A stretch of 64,000 nucleotides of DNA from NCBI RefSeq assembly GCF_001500065.1, contig NZ_LQIN01000049.1:165999-229998 (forward strand), read 5' to 3'. Under the pieces are notes generated by a model, which saw nothing but the letters and a program-made list of their open reading frames with translations, had not been told where the DNA came from and searched no databases. The stretch's first letter is position 1. Every line of letters starts with the position of its first letter. A program made the position numbers and the translations under genes. This stretch comes from Mycobacterium sp. IS-3022. Its GTDB lineage: Bacteria; Actinomycetota; Actinomycetes; Mycobacteriales; Mycobacteriaceae. Positions 26,544 through 35,747 of the stretch are shown in pieces.

Positions 26544-26852
26544 GACCGGCAGCCTACGGGCAGCCGGCGGGCCGCCGAACCTGGAAACGGACGCTTGGCC
26601 GACGGCTGCGTCAATAGCGGATCGCACCCACAACGCGGCGCGCGGCACCGCCCTGGGTTTCGTCTGTGCTGATCATCATGTTTTACTGCACACGCGACAA
26701 CTGAAATTTTCTCGGTCCGTTCGGCGGCCCCGTGCTCAGTCGAGCGGGCATGACAGCGCAGTGAAAAAGTTGCTGCGGTGTCGATGGCGATCGCTCGATC
26801 GCGCACCGAAGAGCCTCGTAAGCGGCAACCGGAAGATGGATGGACTTGCAGA
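26544..26852. other. Divergent intergenic region, tetR and antigen 85 gene
   Basis: About 309 bp without a supported gene. It must hold the tetR promoter (leftward) and the antigen 85 promoter (rightward). It contains an AT-rich stretch around 26680-26715, unusual for this genome and a reasonable place for promoter elements, but I see no clear -10/-35 pair or operator. Confidence 0.4.
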
Positions 26853-27830
26853 ATGAGCTTGATTGACAAGATTCGTGGCCCGTGGGCGCGGCGCTTCGCG
26901 GTGGCTGCCATCGCGGCGGCCCTGCTGCCCGGCGTGGTGAGCATGACCGGCCAGTCAGCGACCGCTGGCGCGTTCTCCCGGCCCGGCCTGCCGGTCGAGT
27001 ACCTGATGGTGCCGTCGCCGTCGATGGGCCGCGACATCAAGGTGCAGTTCCAGAAGGGCACCGGCTCCAAGGCCGTGTACCTGCTCGACGGCCTGCGTGC
27101 CCGTGAGGACTTCAACGGTTGGGACCTCGAGACCCAGGCGTTCGAGTGGTTCTACGAGACGCCGCTGTCGCTGGTTCTGCCGGTGGGCGGGCAGTCCAGC
27201 TTCTACTCCGACTGGTACGCGCCGGCCTGCGGCAAGGCCGGATGCCAGACCTACAAGTGGGAAACGTTCCTGACCAGCGAGCTGCCGCAGTGGCTCTCCG
27301 CCAACCGCGGCGTGTCCACCACCGGTAACGCCGCGGTGGGCCTGTCGATGTCGGGCAACTCCGCGATGATCCTGTCGGTGTATCACCCCGACCAGTTCAT
27401 CTATGCCGGGGCGCTGTCGGCGTTCCTCAACCCGTCCGAGGGCCAGTGGCCGTTCCTGATCAACATGGCCATGGGTGATGCGGGCGGATTCAAGGCCAAC
27501 GACATGTGGGGCAGGACCGAAGACCCGAACAGCGCGTGGAAGCGCAACGACCCGATGGTGCAGATTCCGCAACTCGTCGCCAACAACACCCGGCTCTGGG
27601 TGTACTGCGGCAACGGCACGCCGAACGAACTCGGCGGCGCCAACCTGCCCGCCGAGTTCCTCGAGGGCCTGACGATTCGCACGAACATCACGTTCCGCGA
27701 CAACTACATCGCCGCGGGCGGCAACAACGGAGTGTTCAACTTCCCGCCGTACGGCACGCACAGCTGGGAGTACTGGGGTGCGCAGTTGCAGGAGATGAAG
27801 CCTGACCTGATCTCGTACCTGGGCTCGTAG
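26853..27830 (+). CDS. Antigen 85-family mycolyltransferase
   Basis: 325 aa from the ATG at 26853 (MSLIDKIRGPW); the frame is open to 26778 but the signal peptide begins here. Arg-rich N terminus, hydrophobic core (FAVAAIAAALLPGVVSM) and likely cleavage after TAGA. The mature start FSRPGLPVEYLMVPSPSMG is near-identical to Ag85. Nucleophile Ser in GLSMSGNSA, His in GTHSWEYWG. It is exported and transfers mycolates between trehalose monomycolates and onto arabinogalactan. Which Ag85 paralogue it is cannot be decided. Confidence 0.95.
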   Translation: MSLIDKIRGPWARRFAVAAIAAALLPGVVSMTGQSATAGAFSRPGLPVEYLMVPSPSMGRDIKVQFQKGTGSKAVYLLDGLRAREDFNGWDLETQAFEWFYETPLSLVLPVGGQSSFYSDWYAPACGKAGCQTYKWETFLTSELPQWLSANRGVSTTGNAAVGLSMSGNSAMILSVYHPDQFIYAGALSAFLNPSEGQWPFLINMAMGDAGGFKANDMWGRTEDPNSAWKRNDPMVQIPQLVANNTRLWVYCGNGTPNELGGANLPAEFLEGLTIRTNITFRDNYIAAGGNNGVFNFPPYGTHSWEYWGAQLQEMKPDLISYLGS

Positions 27831-27840
27831 GCACGTCGCA

Positions 27841-27884
27841 AGGTCCCCGGACACCCCGAACCTCAGGGGTGGCCGGGGACTTTC
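27841..27884 (+). terminator. Intrinsic terminator after the antigen 85 gene
   Basis: A strong hairpin: GTCCCCGGACACCCC pairs with GGGGTGGCCGGGGAC across an 8-nt loop (about 27843-27880), followed by a short T run. It begins 10 bp after the antigen 85 stop. Confidence 0.85.
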
Positions 27885-27928
27885 GCATTCGCCGCCTCGC
27901 ACGTGGGCCCAGGTGAACAATGAGGTAG

Positions 27929-28927
27929 ATGAGCGCAGTCAACGCGTTGGTCGCACATCAGGACGCCGACGGCGGGATCACCCTCGGCCACGAAGTCGTC
28001 GACGATACGTATCTGCCCGAGGGGGACGTGACTATCTCGGTCGAGTACTCGGGCGTCAACTACAAGGACGCGCTGGCGGTCACACCCAAAGGCGGTGTCG
28101 CCCGGTCGTATCCGTTGATTCCGGGCATCGACGTGGCCGGCACCGTCGCGGCCTCCTCGTCGCCGGAATTCGCGGTCGGCGACCGGGTGTTCGCCCACGG
28201 CTACGACATCGGGACCGGCAGGCACGGCGGCTATGCCGACACCGCCCGCTACCCGGCCGATTACCTGGTCAAGATCGACGGGCTGACGACGGCGGAGGCC
28301 GCCGCGATCGGAACCGCCGGCTTCACTGCGGCTATGAGCGTCAACGCCATCCGCGCCCACGGCATACGCCCGCAGGACGGGCCGGTACTGGTCACCGGGG
28401 CTACCGGCGGCGTCGGCAGCACAAGCGTCGACCTGTTGGCCGGCCTCGGCTACGAGGTCATCGCATCGACCGGCAAGGCGGAGGCGCACGACTATCTCAT
28501 GGGCCTCGGCGCCACCGAGGTGATCGGACGGCTACCCGAGTCGGGGGAGAAGGTCCGTCCGCTCGGCAAGTCCAAGTGGGCGGCGGTCTTGGACAGCGTC
28601 GGCGGCGACACGCTCGCCTACGCATTGAGCACATTGAATTACGGTGGGATCGCTGCGATTTCGGGGCTGGCCCGGTCTGCCGACCTGCCGACGACGGTGA
28701 TGCCGTTCATCCTGCGTGGCATAACGCTGGCCGGCATCGACTCGGTGCAGCTCGCGATCGAGCCGCGCCGAGAGATCTGGAAGCTACTCGAAGGCGAACT
28801 CAAACCCAAGCACCTCCCCGACATCACGACCGACATCTCGGTGCTCGAGGCGCCGCACACCTTGCGGGCCATCATCGGCGGCGGCGTCATCGGCCGCACC
28901 CGTGTGGTGGTGCACGACGGATTCTGA
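27929..28927 (+). CDS. FadB4-type NADPH:quinone/acryloyl-CoA reductase-like oxidoreductase
   Basis: 332 aa medium-chain reductase without Zn-binding motifs. GVNYKDALAVTP and GIDVAGTV match the YhdH/AcuI group; the nucleotide-binding loop is TGATGGVGSTSVDLLAGLGY. It is the likely counterpart of FadB4 (Rv3141). In M. tuberculosis that gene runs in line with fadE24-fadE23; here it is convergent to them. Confidence 0.88.
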   Translation: MSAVNALVAHQDADGGITLGHEVVDDTYLPEGDVTISVEYSGVNYKDALAVTPKGGVARSYPLIPGIDVAGTVAASSSPEFAVGDRVFAHGYDIGTGRHGGYADTARYPADYLVKIDGLTTAEAAAIGTAGFTAAMSVNAIRAHGIRPQDGPVLVTGATGGVGSTSVDLLAGLGYEVIASTGKAEAHDYLMGLGATEVIGRLPESGEKVRPLGKSKWAAVLDSVGGDTLAYALSTLNYGGIAAISGLARSADLPTTVMPFILRGITLAGIDSVQLAIEPRREIWKLLEGELKPKHLPDITTDISVLEAPHTLRAIIGGGVIGRTRVVVHDGF

Positions 28928-29154
28928 CGTGCCACGTCCTAGCGCCGCCATCCGTCCCAGCGCCGCCATCCGTCCTAGCGCCGCCATACGTCCTAGCTCC
29001 GCCATCGTTTGTGAATCTGGCGACGTTTTTCGGCGATTTACGTCGTCAGATTCACAAACGGCGGTGGTGGCGGTGCGGCGGTGCGGCGGTGCGGCGGTGC
29101 GGCAGTGCTGCGGTGGCGGCGGTGCCGCGGCGGTGGCGGCGGCGCTGGCCAGTC
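28928..29154. repeat. Convergent intergenic region with 18-bp tandem repeat, hairpin and GCGGT-rich repeats
   Basis: From about 28929 to 29005 an 18-bp unit (consensus CGTCCTAGCGCCGCCATC) is repeated four times with few changes. Next is a 20-bp inverted repeat (29006-29025 and 29041-29060, 19/20 matching, 15-nt loop with TTTTT), a likely bidirectional terminator. From 29061 to 29150 comes irregular GCGGTGGCGG-type repeat. No gene is supported. Confidence 0.85.
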
Positions 29155-30369
29155 CTACTTCAACTCGGCCGACGACAACCCGAGCAGGCGGCGCGCCACC
29201 ACCAGCAGCTGGATCTGCTGGGTGCCCTCGAAGATGTCGAGGATCTTGCTGTCGCGGGCCCATTTCTCGAGCAGAGTGACCTCGGAGTAGCCGACTGTGC
29301 CGGCCAGTTCGACCGCCTTGAGCGTGATGTCGCTGGCCACCCGGCCGGCTTTCGCCTTGCCCATCGACGCTTCCTTGGAGTTCGGGATGTCGTTGTCGGC
29401 CTGCCACGCCGAGCGCACCATCAGCAGATAGGCTGCCTCCCAATCGGATTCCATCCGCAGGAACTCCGCGGCGGGTGCGCTCTGCGCGTGCGAAGGCTTG
29501 TCGTAGGAGATCTCGATGCCCGCCTCGGTGAGGATCTTGCGGAGTTCCTCGAGCGCGGCGCGGGCGATACCGACGGCCATCGCGGCGACGACGGGACGAG
29601 TGTTGTCGAAGGTCTCCATGACCCCGGCAAAACCCTTGTCCACCTGGATCTCCGGGCTGCCGAGCAGGTTCTCCCTGGGAATCCGCACATTGTCGAACCG
29701 GATCACCGCGGTGTCGGAAGCCTTGATGCCTAGCTTGTCCTCCAGCCGCTCGACGGTCACGCCCGGGTGTTCGCGCGGCACGATGAACGACTTGATCGCC
29801 GCTCGCCCGAGGGATTTGTCGAGCGTCGCCCAGACCACGATGTGAGTGGCCCGGGAGCCGGCGGTGACGAAGATCTTCTCGCCGTTGATGACGTACTCGT
29901 CGCCGTCGAGCTTGGCCGTGGTCGAAACGGCGGCCGAGTCGGACCCGAAGTCGGGTTCGGTGATCGCCATCGCGGCCCAGACGTCCTTGCCGAGCCGCTC
30001 CAGTTGCTCTTTGGTCGCGACGCTGGAGATTGCGGCGTTGCCCAACCCCTGTCGAGGCACCGACAACATCAACGCGACGTCGCCCCAACTGATCTCCATC
30101 ACGTTGAGTACCGCCGACATGTTGGCGCCGTTGTGGTTGACACCTTTGGGTTCGTCGCCACCAGCGAAGGCCTCGGCACCGGCAAACGCGAAAGCCTTTG
30201 CCTCCGAGATGCCTTCGAACAGCGTGGCCAGAGTCTCGAGCTCGACCGGGTACTCGTGTTCGCGCAGATCCCACTTGCGGGATATCGGTCGCAGCATCTC
30301 CGCGGCGCCCTGATGCGCCTTCTCGATGACCGCCTCGAGTTTGCGCGGTAGTTCCAAATTGATTGCCAT
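29155..30369 (-). CDS. fadE23: Acyl-CoA dehydrogenase, FadE23-like
   Basis: 404 aa from the ATG at 30369 (MAINLELPRKLEAV). FAD/substrate motif MAITEPDFGSDSAAVST, then GTVGYSEVTLLEKWARDSKILDIFEGTQQIQ with the terminal catalytic-region EGT. The gene lies 23 bp downstream of the FadE24-like gene, the Rv3139-Rv3140 arrangement. Adjacent mycobacterial FadE pairs often form heterotetramers, so these two may be one enzyme. Confidence 0.9.
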   Translation of the reverse strand: MAINLELPRKLEAVIEKAHQGAAEMLRPISRKWDLREHEYPVELETLATLFEGISEAKAFAFAGAEAFAGGDEPKGVNHNGANMSAVLNVMEISWGDVALMLSVPRQGLGNAAISSVATKEQLERLGKDVWAAMAITEPDFGSDSAAVSTTAKLDGDEYVINGEKIFVTAGSRATHIVVWATLDKSLGRAAIKSFIVPREHPGVTVERLEDKLGIKASDTAVIRFDNVRIPRENLLGSPEIQVDKGFAGVMETFDNTRPVVAAMAVGIARAALEELRKILTEAGIEISYDKPSHAQSAPAAEFLRMESDWEAAYLLMVRSAWQADNDIPNSKEASMGKAKAGRVASDITLKAVELAGTVGYSEVTLLEKWARDSKILDIFEGTQQIQLLVVARRLLGLSSAELK

Positions 30370-30392
30370 GATTCGACTTTCGCTTGTAAGGC

Positions 30393-31784
30393 CTAGATGA
30401 CTACGATGCCCTCGGCGATACCGATCGCGCGCAGATCGCGGTACCAGCGTTCGACGGGGTGTTCCTTGGTGTAGCCGTGGCCACCGAGCAGTTGCACACC
30501 GTCCGGGCCGATCTGCATTCCTTTGTCGGCGCCGAGCCGTTTGGCCAGCGCCGCTTCGCGGGCGAACGGCAGCCCCTGGTCCGCGCGCGAAGCCCCGCGC
30601 CAGGTGATCAACCGCAGGCCGTCGAATTCGATCGCCATGTTGGCGCACATGAACGCCACCGCCTGACGGTGCGCGATCGGCTCGCCGAAAGCGCGACGTT
30701 CCTTCACGTACGGCACGACGTAGTCGAGCACCGCGTGCGACGTGCCGACGGCCAGAGCCGCCCAGCCCAGTCGTGAGAGCGCGACGGCCTCCGAGTAGTC
30801 GTCATCGGTGGCGCCCTCCTCGCCCAGTCGCGCGGACAGCGGCACGGTCACACCGTCGAGAGTGATCTGGCCGATCGCCGCCGCGCGGATGCCCATGCCG
30901 GGATCGGGTGTGACGCTCAGCCCCTTCGATGACGACTCGACGATGAAGAGCGCCGGCTTACCGTTGAGTTGCGCTGCGACGATGAACAATTCAGCGTTCG
31001 CCGCCGCCGGGACCAGGGACTTGACCCCATCGATGCGGTAGCCGCTGGGAGTGCGCACAGCCGTCGTCTTCAACGCCGTCGGATCGAACAGTGGGCGGGG
31101 CTCGGCGATCGCCACACAGGACTGCGGGACGTTCTCGCCCGCGAACTCCTTCAGATATGTGGCCTGCTGATCGGCGCTGCCCCAATGCGTCAGCGCCGAC
31201 GCGACACCCGCGGGGGCCAGGATCGGCAGCGCGAGTCCCATGTCGCCGTAAGCCAGCGCCTCGGCCACCAACACGTTCGTCACCGCTGCCCGATGCGCCG
31301 CGATACCTTCGAAGTCCTCGGGCACGTTGATCGCGGTGATACCGAGTTCGGAAGCCTTGGCGACCAGATCCTCCGGATAGTCGGCGGTCTCGTCGGCCTG
31401 GCGCGCGGCCGGACGGATCGCCTCGTCGGCGAACTCGCTGACGGTGTCGACGATCATCTTCTGCTCGTCGTCGGGGGTGAGGTCGAAGTAGTCCGAACCG
31501 CTCTTCTTCAGCCGCGTCGGACCGGCCTGGCTGCCCGAGACGCGCTTGAACTGGCGGCTGGCGGCACCGGCGACCGAGAACACCTGCTTGACGCCGTACT
31601 TCAGCCCGCGGTTGAGGGGATCGCGCAGGTTGTAGCGATCCAGAAACTCCTGGCCGACCAGCGGCGTGACCAGAGCCAGCCCCAGGTCGGTCGCGCTGCG
31701 CCTGTGCCGCTTCAGCCCAACTGCGCTTTCTTTACCGCTTCGCTTCGGTTTAGATCCGTTTTTCGACGGCAGGGTGTTGGTCAT
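30393..31784 (-). CDS. fadE24: Acyl-CoA dehydrogenase, FadE24-like
   Basis: 463 aa, close to Mtb FadE24. A ~95-residue basic N-terminal extension (LPSKNGSKPKRSGKESAVGL onward) precedes the dehydrogenase fold. The substrate loop reads SCVAIAEPRPLFDPTALKT rather than the usual EPxxGSD, and the C terminus ends IGIAEGIVVI, so parts of the usual FAD/active site are altered. This fits a partner subunit in a FadE pair. The M. tuberculosis pair is reported as isoniazid-induced. Confidence 0.88.
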   Translation of the reverse strand: MTNTLPSKNGSKPKRSGKESAVGLKRHRRSATDLGLALVTPLVGQEFLDRYNLRDPLNRGLKYGVKQVFSVAGAASRQFKRVSGSQAGPTRLKKSGSDYFDLTPDDEQKMIVDTVSEFADEAIRPAARQADETADYPEDLVAKASELGITAINVPEDFEGIAAHRAAVTNVLVAEALAYGDMGLALPILAPAGVASALTHWGSADQQATYLKEFAGENVPQSCVAIAEPRPLFDPTALKTTAVRTPSGYRIDGVKSLVPAAANAELFIVAAQLNGKPALFIVESSSKGLSVTPDPGMGIRAAAIGQITLDGVTVPLSARLGEEGATDDDYSEAVALSRLGWAALAVGTSHAVLDYVVPYVKERRAFGEPIAHRQAVAFMCANMAIEFDGLRLITWRGASRADQGLPFAREAALAKRLGADKGMQIGPDGVQLLGGHGYTKEHPVERWYRDLRAIGIAEGIVVI

Positions 31785-31823
31785 GTCGACTGCCTCGCTT
31801 TGGGTTGGGACGTTCGAACTCGT

Positions 31824-31857
31824 CGAACTGACTCCAGAGTAAGGTATGCGAACTGAC
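31824..31857. promoter_or_regulatory. Direct repeats CGAACTGAC upstream of the FadE24-like gene
   Basis: Two exact 9-bp copies at 31824-31832 and 31849-31857, 25 bp apart, lie 40-73 bp upstream of the fadE24 start in a 114-bp gap. They flank an AT-richer segment that could hold the -10 element. Possible activator or repressor sites; weak evidence. Confidence 0.35.
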
Positions 31858-31898
31858 CGACGAGTAAGTTGTTGTGCAATTCACACGTAGCCCCAGAT

Positions 31899-32672
31899 CT
31901 ACAGGCGACCCAGCACCGCGTCGTGCAACGAACCGTTGGTCGCCACCGCGCTGCCGCCGTGCGGGCCGGGCTCGCCCGCGAGGTTGGTGAACCGGCCGCC
32001 TGCCTCGCGCACCATGACGTCGAGCGGGGCCAGGTCCCACGTCGACACCTCGGGTTCCATCGCGATGTCGACGGCGCCCTCGGCGACGAGGCAGTAGTTG
32101 TAGAAGTCGCCGTAACCGCGCACCCGCCACACTTCGTCGGTCAACGCGATGAACCGGTCCCGGATGCCGCGCTCGGCCCAGCCGGAGAGGCTGGAGAACG
32201 CCAGGCTCGCGGACCCCAGATCGTCGACCTTCGAAACGCTCAGCCGCCGCTCCGGCTGCCCGGTCACTCGCGAGAACGCGCCCTGCCCCGCCAGCGCCCA
32301 CCAACGTCGCGCCAGCGCGGGCGCGCTCACGACGCCCAGCATCGGCACGCCGTCCTGCAGCAGCGCGATCAGCGTGGCCCAAACCGGCACTCCACGGACG
32401 AAGTTCTTGGTCCCGTCGATGGGGTCGACGACCCACTGCCTGCCGACGAACTCCGCGGTGCCGCCGAACTCCTCGCCGAACACGGAATCGTCCGGGCGGG
32501 CCTGGCTCAGCCGCCGGCGGATCGTCGATTCGACTTCGAGGTCGGCGTCGGTGGCAGGCGTCAGATCCGGTTTGGTCTCGACGACGAGGTCCACCGCGCC
32601 GAAGCGGGCCATGGTCTGCGCGTCCGCTTCGTCTGCCAACGCCAGCGCCAGCGTGAGATCCTCGGGACTCAT
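31899..32672 (-). CDS. hisN: Inositol-monophosphatase-fold histidinol-phosphatase
   Basis: 257 aa from the ATG at 32672. Metal-site motifs of the family are complete: SVFGEEFGG, WVVDPIDGTKNFVRGVP and EVSTWDLAPLDVMVREAGG. Rv3137, the homologue at the same position near fadE24, is reported as histidinol-phosphate phosphatase. Other IMPase substrates remain possible by sequence alone. Confidence 0.9.
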   Translation of the reverse strand: MSPEDLTLALALADEADAQTMARFGAVDLVVETKPDLTPATDADLEVESTIRRRLSQARPDDSVFGEEFGGTAEFVGRQWVVDPIDGTKNFVRGVPVWATLIALLQDGVPMLGVVSAPALARRWWALAGQGAFSRVTGQPERRLSVSKVDDLGSASLAFSSLSGWAERGIRDRFIALTDEVWRVRGYGDFYNYCLVAEGAVDIAMEPEVSTWDLAPLDVMVREAGGRFTNLAGEPGPHGGSAVATNGSLHDAVLGRL

Positions 32673-32695
32673 GCCTGCCGTCCTACCATGTCGGT

Positions 32696-33055
32696 GTGTG
32701 GGAATTCGCGGTGATACTGCTGCTGGTCGGTGCACTGGTGCTGCTGGCCCGACCGCTGCTGATGCGGCGCCGCGGCGCCCCGCCCGACTGGCCGTCGGGG
32801 CAACTGCTGGTGACCGGGGTCAGCCCGCGGCCCTCGGACGTCACCGGACCGCAGTACGCGACGATCACCGGGGTCATCAACGGTCCGACGGTCAACGAAC
32901 ACGTGGTGTACCAGCGGCTCGAAGTGGACGTCGACGATTGGCCGACCATGGGACAACTGTTCCCGGTGGTCTACTCGCCGAAGAACCCGGACAACTGGCG
33001 ATTCGCTTCGCCCGAAGCCCCGCCACCGGCCCCGCCGCCCACGCCCTATTCCTGA
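32696..33055 (+). CDS. Small membrane-anchored hypothetical protein
   Basis: 119 aa from a GTG. One N-terminal membrane helix (FAVILLLVGALVLLARPLL) is followed by a basic stop-transfer MRRR, a beta-rich soluble domain (VTGVSPRPSDVTGPQYATITG) and a Pro-rich tail. It is likely a conserved actinobacterial membrane protein. No function is known to me. It is divergent from hisN with about 23 bp between starts. Confidence 0.75.
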   Translation: MWEFAVILLLVGALVLLARPLLMRRRGAPPDWPSGQLLVTGVSPRPSDVTGPQYATITGVINGPTVNEHVVYQRLEVDVDDWPTMGQLFPVVYSPKNPDNWRFASPEAPPPAPPPTPYS

Positions 33056-33094
33056 AATGAGTCGAGGGTCGTCGACCCACGCCGGTTGAGTGCG

Positions 33095-34471
33095 TCAGCC
33101 GTGCCCGATCCGCAACATCTCCGCCACGCTCGTCAGCTTCACCCGCGGCCTTCCGTGCGGTTCTCCCGCTGACCGCTCGTACTCGTCGATCAGCTTCCAA
33201 TGGTCATCGGTGACGACCTTCGGTTGCCGTTCGACCAGCCACTCCGCCAGCCGCTGGGAATGCTCGGCGTCGAAGTCGGACAACTGCGCCCCGGACAGAT
33301 CCTCGATCAGCGTGTCGACGGTCTCCTGCGAGTCGCTTTTGTTGCTGCCGATGACACCGGTCGGACCACGCTTGATCCAGCCGACGACGTACTCGTTGCG
33401 GCTGCCGTCGATACGGCCCCTGGTGTGCGGGATCGTGCCGTTGCGCTCGTCGAACGGAAGCCCCGGCGTCGGCACGCCTCGATACCCGACGGCGCGCACC
33501 ACCAGCTGCGCGGGCAGCTCCTCGCGCTCACCGGTGTCCTTGGCGACGATGCGGCCACCTGCGTCGACGAGCTCGTTGCGGCCCAACACGATGGATTCCA
33601 CCCGGCCGTCGCCCTTGATCTCGATCGGGGAGGTGCGGAACCGGAACACGATGCGACGCTTCGCGTTCTTCGGCGACTGTTCGGCGTAACCCCGCAGCAC
33701 CTTGATGTTGTTGCGCACGGTCTTGCCCGCCGCCTCGAGGTCCTCGTCGGTGATGTCGGCGAAGTCCGCCGGATCGACGATCACGTCCACGTCGCCGAGG
33801 CCTTCGAGTTGGCCGAGCTCCCGCAGTTCCAGCGTGGTGAACGGTGCCTGCAGCGGGCCGCGCCGGCCGATGACGAGAACTTCCTCCACGCCACGGTCGT
33901 GCAGCGACCGCAGCGCGTGGTCGGCGATGTCCGTCGCGGCCAGCACATCAGGGTCGGTGACGAGAATCCGTGCGACGTCGAGCGCGACGTTTCCGTTGCC
34001 GATCACGACGGCCCGACCGCTCGAGATGTCCGGCGTGACCTCCTCAAAGTGGGGATGGGCGTTGTACCAGCCGACGAAGTCCACGGCGGCGACGCTGCCC
34101 GGCAGGTCCTCGCCGGGGATGCCCAGTGACCGGTCGGACTGCGCGCCAACGGCGTAGATCACCGCGTCGTAGCGCTCGGCCAGCTCCGCGGCCTGCACGT
34201 GCTCACCGACCGAGATGTTGCCGAAGAACCGGAACCGCGGGTCCATCGCGGTCTTGTCGAACTGGGCGCTGATCGACTTGATCTTGGGGTGGTCGGGGGC
34301 CACGCCGGAGCGCACCAACCCCCACGGGGTGGGCAACATCTCCAGCATGTCGACGCGCACGTCCCTTTTCGGGTCGGTGTCGTCGGTAGAGTCGGCGAAC
34401 TTCAACAACGACGCCGCGGCAAAGTAACCCGAGGGCCCTGAGCCGACGATCGCCACGTGATATGGGCGCAT
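33095..34471 (-). CDS. fprA: NADPH-ferredoxin reductase FprA (adrenodoxin reductase type)
   Basis: 458 aa, the length of Mtb FprA. FAD-binding VAIVGSGPSGYFAAASLLKF at the N terminus and the NADP loop VVIGNGNVALDVARIL near residue 165 define the adrenodoxin-reductase family. No N-terminal ferredoxin domain, so FprA rather than FprB. It moves electrons between NADPH and ferredoxin, for example to P450s. Divergent from prfB, as Rv3106/Rv3105c are. Confidence 0.95.
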   Translation of the reverse strand: MRPYHVAIVGSGPSGYFAAASLLKFADSTDDTDPKRDVRVDMLEMLPTPWGLVRSGVAPDHPKIKSISAQFDKTAMDPRFRFFGNISVGEHVQAAELAERYDAVIYAVGAQSDRSLGIPGEDLPGSVAAVDFVGWYNAHPHFEEVTPDISSGRAVVIGNGNVALDVARILVTDPDVLAATDIADHALRSLHDRGVEEVLVIGRRGPLQAPFTTLELRELGQLEGLGDVDVIVDPADFADITDEDLEAAGKTVRNNIKVLRGYAEQSPKNAKRRIVFRFRTSPIEIKGDGRVESIVLGRNELVDAGGRIVAKDTGEREELPAQLVVRAVGYRGVPTPGLPFDERNGTIPHTRGRIDGSRNEYVVGWIKRGPTGVIGSNKSDSQETVDTLIEDLSGAQLSDFDAEHSQRLAEWLVERQPKVVTDDHWKLIDEYERSAGEPHGRPRVKLTSVAEMLRIGHG

Positions 34472-34634
34472 GAATACCTTTGGTCGGAGCTTTCTGTCGC
34501 TGCCCGGCCTGGCGCAGAGGGGCTGTCGCGCTGGGCCGGGCTGGTTACCCACCCGATGCTAGAACGCTCGATCGGTTCCGTGCCGCCAGTCGTCAGAACC
34601 GGCGCCAAACTGCTGACGGGTAACCTGAACTCCC

Positions 34635-35741
34635 GTGGATCCTGACCGCCAAGCCGACCTCGCCGCCCTCGACTCCACCCTGACCACGGTGGAGCGGGTG
34701 CTCGACGTCGAGGGCCTTCGCGGTCGGATCGAAAAGCTCGAGCACGAGGCCTCCGATCCGAACCTGTGGGACGACCAGACGCGCGCGCAGAAGGTCACCA
34801 GTGAGCTGTCGCACACTCAGGGTGAGTTGCGGCGCGTCGAAGAACTTCGCCAGCGCCTCGACGATCTGCCGGTGATGTACGAGCTGGCCGCCGAGGACGG
34901 CAGCGCGGATGAACTCGCAGAAGCCGATGCCGAGCTCAAGAAGCTGCGCGAGGACATCGAGGCGATGGAGGTCCGCACCCTGCTCTCCGGCGAGTACGAC
35001 GAGCGTGAGGCCGTCGTCACCATCCGGTCGGGCGCCGGCGGAGTGGACGCCGCGGACTGGGCCGAAATGCTGATGCGCATGTACATCCGGTGGGCCGAGA
35101 AGCACAACTATCCCGTCGAGGTGTTCGACACCTCCTATGCCGAGGAAGCCGGCATCAAGAGCGCGACGTTCGCGGTGCACGCGCCGTTCGCCTACGGCAC
35201 GCTGTCGGTCGAGCAGGGCACCCACCGGCTGGTGCGCATCAGCCCGTTCGACAACCAGAGCCGCAGGCAGACGTCGTTTGCAGACGTCGAGGTGCTGCCC
35301 GTGGTCGACACCACCGACCACATCGAAATACCGGAAAGCGATGTGCGCGTTGACGTGTACCGATCCAGCGGACCCGGCGGCCAGTCGGTCAACACCACCG
35401 ACTCGGCGGTTCGCCTCACCCACATCCCGACCGGTATCGTGGTGACCTGCCAAAACGAGAAGTCGCAGTTGCAGAACAAGGTGTCGGCCATGCGGGTTTT
35501 GCAGGCGAAGCTGTTGGAGCGCAAGCGCTTAGAGGAACGTGCCGAGATGGACGCGCTCAAGGGCGACGGCGGCAGCTCGTGGGGCAACCAGATGCGCTCC
35601 TACGTGTTGCACCCCTACCAGATGGTCAAGGATCTGCGCACCGAGTTCGAGGTCGGCAACCCGGCCGGGGTCCTGGATGGCGACATCGACGGTTTCCTGG
35701 AGGCCGGGATCCGTTGGCGCAAGAGCCAAAATGACGTTTAG
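34635..35741 (+). CDS. prfB: Peptide chain release factor 2
   Basis: 368 aa from a GTG. The catalytic GGQ is in SSGPGGQSVNTTDSAVRL and the UGA/UAA-reading SPF tripeptide is in ISPFDNQSRRQTSFAD. The frame is continuous: there is no internal UGA at which programmed frameshifting would be needed, unlike E. coli prfB. First gene of a run continuing through mscS, ftsE, ftsX and smpB. Confidence 0.97.
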   Translation: MDPDRQADLAALDSTLTTVERVLDVEGLRGRIEKLEHEASDPNLWDDQTRAQKVTSELSHTQGELRRVEELRQRLDDLPVMYELAAEDGSADELAEADAELKKLREDIEAMEVRTLLSGEYDEREAVVTIRSGAGGVDAADWAEMLMRMYIRWAEKHNYPVEVFDTSYAEEAGIKSATFAVHAPFAYGTLSVEQGTHRLVRISPFDNQSRRQTSFADVEVLPVVDTTDHIEIPESDVRVDVYRSSGPGGQSVNTTDSAVRLTHIPTGIVVTCQNEKSQLQNKVSAMRVLQAKLLERKRLEERAEMDALKGDGGSSWGNQMRSYVLHPYQMVKDLRTEFEVGNPAGVLDGDIDGFLEAGIRWRKSQNDV

Positions 35742-35747
35742 CCGAAG

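Noticed and set aside
28929..29005. Regular short repeats as a CRISPR array
   Set aside because: The 18-bp units are head-to-tail with no spacers and no cas genes are near. It is a simple tandem repeat.
28784..30274. Very long (496-codon) leftward frame overlapping fadE23
   Set aside because: It is another frame of the FadE23 gene; its translation is Arg/Gly/His-rich, as expected for high-GC shadow frames. The same holds for the long antisense frames across the nuo operon and the giant genes.
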